Below, piece after piece: positions 22,768 through 27,181 of a stretch of DNA of 27,181 nt (positions are counted from its first letter, which is position 1; every line of letters starts with the position of its first letter). The notes beneath the pieces are model-generated. The model saw nothing but the letters and a program-made list of their open reading frames with translations. It ran no database searches and was not told the DNA's origin. This DNA comes from JBBDWK01 sp040902885 (GTDB lineage Bacteria; Acidobacteriota; Terriglobia; Bryobacterales; Bryobacteraceae), in NCBI GenBank assembly GCA_040902885.1, contig JBBDWK010000054.1, positions 1 to 27,181 of the forward strand, in the 5' to 3' direction. The position numbers and the translations under genes are program-made.

Positions 22768-23180
22768 GCGTTTTCTCCGAAGTAGTCCACGAAGAGGTCC
22801 GGGGTCTCGCTGACGCGGATGGCGAAGAGGCGTGCGCGTCCGTTCAAAACCTGCGGCTCCACGCGGCGCCAGATTTCAATGGCCAGGTTCTCCGCGGTGG
22901 GGATTACGCGATCGAACGGAGGCGCCTCGTGGTTCAAAAAGCGGTGGTCGAACGGATCGAGGACCTGGCGTTGCAGCAGATCCTTCAAGTCCTTCAGGTC
23001 GAAGACCATGCCGGTGACGGGATCGGGCTCTCCTTCAAGCGTCACTTCAATGACGTAGTTGTGGCCATGCCCCCTCGGGTTCGCGGACGCGCCGAACAAC
23101 CGCTGGTTCTCCTCGTCGGAGAGCCGCGGGTTCCTGCAGACGTGGGACGCCGAGAACTCGACCTTTTTGGTGATGCGCAT
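22755..23180 (-). CDS. PTPS-family paralogue with catalytic Cys replaced by Ser
   Basis: This 141-residue homologue of the next gene has the same fold signatures: zinc ligands H13 (FSASH) and H38/H40 (RGHGHNY), the FDHRFLN Asp-His pair and the IRVSETPD glutamate. At the catalytic position it reads F29-G-A-S32-A-N-P, with serine where its neighbour has C33. A nearby C15, just after the zinc-binding histidine, might or might not substitute. It is therefore either an enzyme with altered chemistry (as in the PTPS-III class, where Glu replaces Cys) or a non-catalytic partner. It is first in the cluster and its end overlaps the next start by 13 bases. ATG 23180 lacks a clear ribosome site. The 58-base AT-rich gap to the divergent thioredoxin gene must hold both promoters. 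Confidence 0.9.
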   Translation of the reverse strand: MRITKKVEFSASHVCRNPRLSDEENQRLFGASANPRGHGHNYVIEVTLEGEPDPVTGMVFDLKDLKDLLQRQVLDPFDHRFLNHEAPPFDRVIPTAENLAIEIWRRVEPQVLNGRARLFAIRVSETPDLFVDYFGENAWSA

Positions 23181-23238
23181 GGATACTTGTCTGATGCCGC
23201 ACGAGTATTGCGGGATACAATAAAATTATAGATCGTAC

Positions 23239-23775
23239 ATGCAGCCCTTCAAAACGGAACGAATCTTGCGGGTTCTGATCGGGATCCTTTTGGGAACGTT
23301 TGTTTACGTCATCTTCGATGCCGTTCACGAGCGCATCATAGGAGTCGGCGATTCGGCGCCTGGATTCAGCATCCGCACGGATAACGGCCGTACCATCACG
23401 GCTCGGGACTTCGGCGGCAAACTGCTGGTGCTGAATTTCTGGGCGACCTGGTGCCCGCCGTGCATCAGCGAACTTCCGTCGCTCGACCGGTTCTCCGAGG
23501 AGTTCAGCGATTCCGGCGTCGTGGTGCTGGCCATCAGCGTCGACAAGGATGAGAAGATTTACCGCAGATTTCTGGAACGCGCGCAGCCGGGGTTCCTGAC
23601 GGCGCGGGACCCGGAAGCGAAAATCAGCGGGGATTACGGCACCTTCAAGTATCCGGAAACCTATATCATCGACACGAACGGCAAGGTGGTTCGCAAACTG
23701 ATCGCGGACCAGGACTGGACGGACGAGCGGATAGTTACCGACGTAAAGAGCCTGCTCCGGAGCTCCCCGACATGA
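23239..23775 (+). CDS. Membrane-anchored TlpA/ResA-like thioredoxin
   Basis: This 178-residue protein has a single N-terminal membrane anchor (about 9-28) and an AhpC/TSA-like thioredoxin domain facing the periplasm (about 35-172). The redox motif is W71-C72-P-P-C75 in NFWATWCPPCISELPSL, and the cis-proline region is KYPETYIID. TlpA/ResA proteins reduce disulfides in exported proteins, often for cytochrome c maturation; no ccm or ccs genes are seen here. ATG 23239 has no ribosome site, and a TATAGA (23227-23232) ends only six bases before it, so the message could be leaderless. Its TGA overlaps the ATG of the FAD oxidase gene (ATGA), implying coupled expression. Confidence 0.92.
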   Translation: MQPFKTERILRVLIGILLGTFVYVIFDAVHERIIGVGDSAPGFSIRTDNGRTITARDFGGKLLVLNFWATWCPPCISELPSLDRFSEEFSDSGVVVLAISVDKDEKIYRRFLERAQPGFLTARDPEAKISGDYGTFKYPETYIIDTNGKVVRKLIADQDWTDERIVTDVKSLLRSSPT

Positions 23776-25205
23776 TTTCCGCCGAGGCCAAGAAGCAGTT
23801 GACGGCGATAGTGGGCCCGCGCGGCTATCTGGACCGTCCGGAAGACCTGATTCTGTACGAGTACGACGGAAGCGTCGATAAGGCGCGGCCGGAAATGGTG
23901 ATTTTTCCGCGCAGCAGGGACGACGTCGTCGCGATCGTGAAGATCACGCGCGAGCACGGCATTCCAATTGTGGGCCGCGGGTCCGGAACGGGGCTGAGCG
24001 GCGGTGCGATTCCGAGGGCGGGCGGCATCGTCATCGGCTTCGCGCGGATGAACAACATCCTCGAAATCGATCTGGAGAACGAGCGCGCGGTGGTGCAGCC
24101 GGGCGTGATCAATCTGGATCTGACGCTGGCCGTGCAGGCGCAGAAGTATTTTTATGCTCCGGACCCATCGAGCCAGCGCGCCTGCACAATTGGCGGAAAT
24201 GTGGCCGAGAACGCGGGCGGTCCGCACACCCTGGCATACGGCGTCACGACCAACCATGTGCTGGGGCTGGAGATGGTTCTGCCGGATGGATCGGCTTACA
24301 CGACGGGCGGCAAGGAACTGGACTCCATTGGTTACGATCTGACGGGGCTGTTCACGGGCTCGGAGGGCACCATGGCGCTGGTGACGGAAATCGTGGTGCG
24401 GTTGATGCGCGCGCCGGAGATGGTGAAGACCGTCCTGATTATCTACGACCGGGCCGAGGACGCGGGCCGCACAGTGGCGGAGATTACGGCGCGGGCAATC
24501 ACGCCGGTGGCGGTTGAGATGCTGGACGGCGTGATGCTGCGCATGGTGGAGGAGGCGACGCACGCGGGCTTTCCAATGGATGCGGCGGCGGTGCTGCTGG
24601 TGGAGTTGGAGGGCCTGAAGGAGGCCGTTGAGGAGCAGGTGGAGCAGATTCGCGAAGTCGCGGCGGTCTGTGACGTGCGCGAGTTTCGCGTCGCGCGATC
24701 CGCCGAAGAGCGCGAGCTGCTGTGGAAGGGCCGCAAGAACGCGTTCGGAGCCGTGGGCCGCGTGAGTCCCTTTTATTACGTGCAGGACGGCGTGGTGCCG
24801 CGCACGCAGATTGCGCCCACGCTGCGCTACATCGGCGAGGTGGCGGAGAAGTACGGGCTGATCATCAGCAACATCTTTCATGCCGGGGACGGCAACATGC
24901 ATCCGATCATCCTGTTCGATGCGCGCAAACCGGGCGATCTCGAAAAGGCCAAGACGGCGGGCGAGGACATTCTGCGCTATTGTATTTCGGTGGGCGGATC
25001 GATCACGGGCGAACACGGCGTCGGCATGGAGAAAAACGAGTTGATGGGCAATTTGTTCACCAGCGAATCGCTGGACATGATCCAGGCCTTCAAAGATTTG
25101 TTCGACCCGGAGAACCGGCTGAATCCAGGCAAAGTCCTTCCGACCGGCAAGGGCTGTCTGGAGATCCGGCAGCAGGCGCTCACCGCGGCCGGAACCGTCT
25201 ATTGA
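23772..25205 (+). CDS. glcD: FAD-linked oxidase, GlcD-type (glycolate/D-lactate dehydrogenase subunit)
   Basis: This 477-residue flavoprotein is of the VAO/PCMH family. An FAD-binding domain (about 35-215) carries VGRGSGTGLSGGAIP, the CTIGGNVAENAGGPHTLAYG segment and LFTGSEGTMALVTEI. The C-terminal substrate domain (about 220-460) has HAGDGNMHP and ITGEHGVGMEK, typical of GlcD and D-lactate dehydrogenases. It oxidises 2-hydroxy acids such as glycolate or D-lactate. The usual partners GlcE and the iron-sulfur subunit GlcF are not adjacent, so it may work with subunits encoded elsewhere or alone. It overlaps the thioredoxin gene upstream and is one base from the transporter gene downstream, suggesting one operon. 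The symbol denotes family; the substrate is not proven. Confidence 0.92.
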   Translation: MISAEAKKQLTAIVGPRGYLDRPEDLILYEYDGSVDKARPEMVIFPRSRDDVVAIVKITREHGIPIVGRGSGTGLSGGAIPRAGGIVIGFARMNNILEIDLENERAVVQPGVINLDLTLAVQAQKYFYAPDPSSQRACTIGGNVAENAGGPHTLAYGVTTNHVLGLEMVLPDGSAYTTGGKELDSIGYDLTGLFTGSEGTMALVTEIVVRLMRAPEMVKTVLIIYDRAEDAGRTVAEITARAITPVAVEMLDGVMLRMVEEATHAGFPMDAAAVLLVELEGLKEAVEEQVEQIREVAAVCDVREFRVARSAEERELLWKGRKNAFGAVGRVSPFYYVQDGVVPRTQIAPTLRYIGEVAEKYGLIISNIFHAGDGNMHPIILFDARKPGDLEKAKTAGEDILRYCISVGGSITGEHGVGMEKNELMGNLFTSESLDMIQAFKDLFDPENRLNPGKVLPTGKGCLEIRQQALTAAGTVY

Positions 25206-25206
25206 G

Positions 25207-27123
25207 GTGAGCTCCCGCCTGTCCTCCAAGCGCGCGCTGGCGCATTTCCGCGCGTGGTTCCTTCAGGAGCTGCGCAGGCCGGCCGGGCCGCATGCGCCGG
25301 CCGTTCATCAGAACACCTGGTGGCGGGTGATGTGCCTCACGGGCGTCGATTATTTCTCCACTCTGGGTTATCAGCCTGGAATCGCTTTTCTGGCGGCGGG
25401 CTATCTTTCGCCGGTGGCCACGCTGGTTCTGGTGCTGATGACGCTGTTCGCGGCCTTTCCGGTTTATGCGAAAGTCGCCGAGCACAGCCCCGATGGCCAA
25501 GGCAGCATCTCCATGCTGGAGCGGCTCTTCCCGGGGTGGAGGGGCAAGGTGCTGGCGCTGATCCTGCTGGGCTTCGCGGCCACGGACTTCATCATCACCA
25601 TGACGCTTTCGGCGGCGGATGCGACGGCCCACGTGCTGGAGAATCCTTACACGCCGGAGTGGATGCAGCACCGCGTAGGCATCACGCTTGTGCTGCTGGC
25701 CTTTCTGGGCGCCATCTTCCTGAAGGGATTCAAGGAAGCCATGGGAATTGCGGTGGTGCTGGTGGCTGCGTACCTGCTGCTGAACACCATCGTGATTCTT
25801 ACCGGTGCGTTTGAGATCCTGCGGCATACGGAGCTGCTGGCGCAATGGCGCGCGAACCTGGCCCTCAGTCACGCGAGCGGCCCGGGAATGTTTCTGGCGG
25901 CGCTGCTCCTGTTTCCCAAGCTGGCGCTCGGACTCTCGGGTTTCGAGACCGGCGTGGCGGTAATGCCGCAGGTGGCGGGCGGACCGTACGACACTCCCGC
26001 GAAGCCGATCGGCCGCATCCGCAACACGCGCAAACTACTCCTGACTGCCGCGCTGATTATGAGCACAATGCTGATGGGCAGCAGCATCGTGACCACAGTA
26101 CTCATCTCGCCGGAGGAGTTTCACGGGCCGGCCGATGGGCGGGCGCTGGCATTCCTGGCCCACCGCCATCTGGGCGAGACCTTCGGAACGCTCTACGACC
26201 TCAGCACAATCCTGATTCTGAGCTTCGCGGGGGCTTCCGCAATGGCCGGTCTGCTGAACCTGGTTCCCCGCTACCTGCCGCGCTACGGCATGGCGCCCGA
26301 GTGGGCCAAGGCTTCGCGTCCGCTGGTGCTGGTGTTCATTGCGATCGCGTTCGGCGTCACCGTCCTGTTTGACGCAGACGTGGACGCGCAGGGCGGCGCC
26401 TATGCGACCGGCGTGCTGGTGCTGATGACTTCGGCGGCCGTGAGCGTCGCGATCGTGATGGCGCCGACGCGGTGGCGATGGCCGTTCCTCTCAATCGCCG
26501 CGGTTTTCATCTACACCGCGGCGATGAATATGGTGAGCCGGCCGGAAGGCATCAAGATCGCGTCGTTCTTCATCGTTCTGACGATTGCCAGCTCGCTGTT
26601 CTCGCGCGCGCTCCGCTCGACCGAGTTGCGCATCAGCGGAATCGTTCTGGATGACGAGGCGAAGGAGATTCTGGAGAGCGATACGGACAGGGTAATCCGC
26701 ATCGTCGCCCACCGGCCGGGGCGCAACGACAACCTCCGCGAGTACGATGCCAAGGAACGGCATTCGCGCGAGGTGCATCATTTGAGCCCGGAGGAGCAGT
26801 TGCTCTTCCTGGAGATCAACTCGGGCGACGCCTCGGATTTCGACGCTCCGCTGCACGTGGCCGGCGTGCGGGTGGGGCGGCACAAAATTCTGCGCGCGCA
26901 GAGTCCGGCCATCCCGAATGCGATCGCCGCGCTGCTGATCCACATCAATAAACTGACCGGGAAGCTGCCGCACGCCTACTTCGGCTGGACGGAAGGAAAT
27001 CCGGTTGGATACATCTTCCGCTTTCTCTTCTTAGGCGAGGGGGATGTGGCGCCCATCACCCGCGAGGTGCTGCGGAAGAACATTCCCGACCCGGACCGGC
27101 GCCCGTTTGTACACGTGGTGTGA
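25207..27123 (+). CDS. APC-superfamily transporter with C-terminal cytosolic domain
   Basis: This 638-residue membrane protein has about 12 hydrophobic segments between residues 40 and 475, beginning with the conserved stretch WWRVMCLTGVDYFSTLGYQPG. It belongs to the APC (amino acid-polyamine-organocation) superfamily. A hydrophilic C-terminal region of about 160 residues (480-638) follows, which could be regulatory, as in KUP- or KimA-type potassium transporters. Amino acid transport is the usual annotation, but potassium or organic acid uptake is possible. GTG 25207 comes one base after the GlcD stop and lacks a separate strong ribosome site, so translation is likely coupled. Co-location with a 2-hydroxy-acid oxidase might mean it imports that enzyme's substrate (inference). 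Confidence 0.88.
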   Translation: MSSRLSSKRALAHFRAWFLQELRRPAGPHAPAVHQNTWWRVMCLTGVDYFSTLGYQPGIAFLAAGYLSPVATLVLVLMTLFAAFPVYAKVAEHSPDGQGSISMLERLFPGWRGKVLALILLGFAATDFIITMTLSAADATAHVLENPYTPEWMQHRVGITLVLLAFLGAIFLKGFKEAMGIAVVLVAAYLLLNTIVILTGAFEILRHTELLAQWRANLALSHASGPGMFLAALLLFPKLALGLSGFETGVAVMPQVAGGPYDTPAKPIGRIRNTRKLLLTAALIMSTMLMGSSIVTTVLISPEEFHGPADGRALAFLAHRHLGETFGTLYDLSTILILSFAGASAMAGLLNLVPRYLPRYGMAPEWAKASRPLVLVFIAIAFGVTVLFDADVDAQGGAYATGVLVLMTSAAVSVAIVMAPTRWRWPFLSIAAVFIYTAAMNMVSRPEGIKIASFFIVLTIASSLFSRALRSTELRISGIVLDDEAKEILESDTDRVIRIVAHRPGRNDNLREYDAKERHSREVHHLSPEEQLLFLEINSGDASDFDAPLHVAGVRVGRHKILRAQSPAIPNAIAALLIHINKLTGKLPHAYFGWTEGNPVGYIFRFLFLGEGDVAPITREVLRKNIPDPDRRPFVHVV

Positions 27124-27129
27124 GTAGGG

Positions 27130-27143
27130 TGGGCTTTAGCCCA
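27130..27143 (+). terminator. Short palindrome after the transporter gene, possible terminator or dispersed repeat
   Basis: TGGGCT (27130-27135) and AGCCCA (27138-27143) form a 6-base stem around TT, seven bases beyond the transporter stop. No T-run follows directly; TTTT appears only at 27153-27156. It may be a weak terminator or a REP-like element. Comparison with the rest of the genome is needed to decide. Confidence 0.35.
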
Positions 27144-27181
27144 ATGCCACTTAGTTTTCTCAAACGAGTTTGACATAACGG

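Noticed and set aside
23661..25229. Minus-strand frame of 522 residues opposite the GlcD-type gene
   Set aside because: The plus strand carries complete FAD oxidase motifs; the shadow is Arg/His-rich and lacks a ribosome site.
1..27181. CRISPR arrays, tRNA or rRNA genes, insertion sequences, attachment sites
   Set aside because: No regularly spaced repeats, cloverleaf-like genes, transposase or integrase sequence, or terminal inverted repeats were recognised by eye.

Overview
The window looks like a high-GC Gram-negative bacterial chromosome, most likely an Acidobacteriota of the Solibacter/Bryobacter type. This rests on a 1150-residue Oar-like TonB-dependent outer-membrane protein with an N-terminal carboxypeptidase-regulatory-like domain, many signal peptides and a lipoprotein, a DUF3467 protein, TPR proteins and exported TldD-type proteins. 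The lineage is inferred from gene content; no rRNA, tRNA, CRISPR array or insertion sequence was seen.

Layout. (1) 1-2114, minus strand: a lower-GC accessory segment. A near-consensus promoter (2086-2114) overlaps TGTCAA/TTGACA repeats and drives a TPR-like hypothetical protein. Next comes an ankyrin-repeat protein cut by the left window edge. (2) 2190-3805, minus: a histidine kinase/response regulator pair, divergent from the Oar-like receptor (3916-7368, plus). (3) 7372-8747, minus: DUF3467 protein followed by a TPR protein. (4) 8859-12554, plus: an RND efflux pump without adaptor or outer-membrane partner, then two small four-cysteine proteins. (5) 12556-13467, minus: an ornithine cyclodeaminase/mu-crystallin family enzyme. 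(6) 13484-17794, plus: a promoter, a roughly 100-nt structured RNA or leader ending in a U-tract, a DksA/TraR-type protein, a small unknown protein, and two overlapping exported TldD-family genes (one with intact active site, one degenerate), closed by a terminator at 17802-17827. (7) 17876-21774, plus: a bifunctional class II aldolase/short-chain dehydrogenase, a secreted beta-propeller protein and a cyclophilin lipoprotein. (8) 21783-23180, minus: two different PTPS-family proteins and FolE, all overlapping. (9) 23239-27123, plus: a membrane-anchored TlpA-like thioredoxin, a GlcD-type FAD oxidase and an APC-type transporter.

How genes may work together. The clearest functional unit is the pterin cluster: FolE makes dihydroneopterin triphosphate, and the PTPS with its catalytic Cys is the expected next enzyme; the Cys-less paralogue is unexplained. 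The TldD pair resembles the TldD/TldE heterodimer (one metal-binding and one non-catalytic subunit) moved to the cell envelope. The DksA-type gene probably reports on growth state, and the RNA element in front of it could be an attenuator or an independent small RNA. Strongest candidates for undescribed biology are the structured RNA at 13518-13618, the exported TldD pair, the Cys-less PTPS paralogue and the left-edge ankyrin/TPR island.
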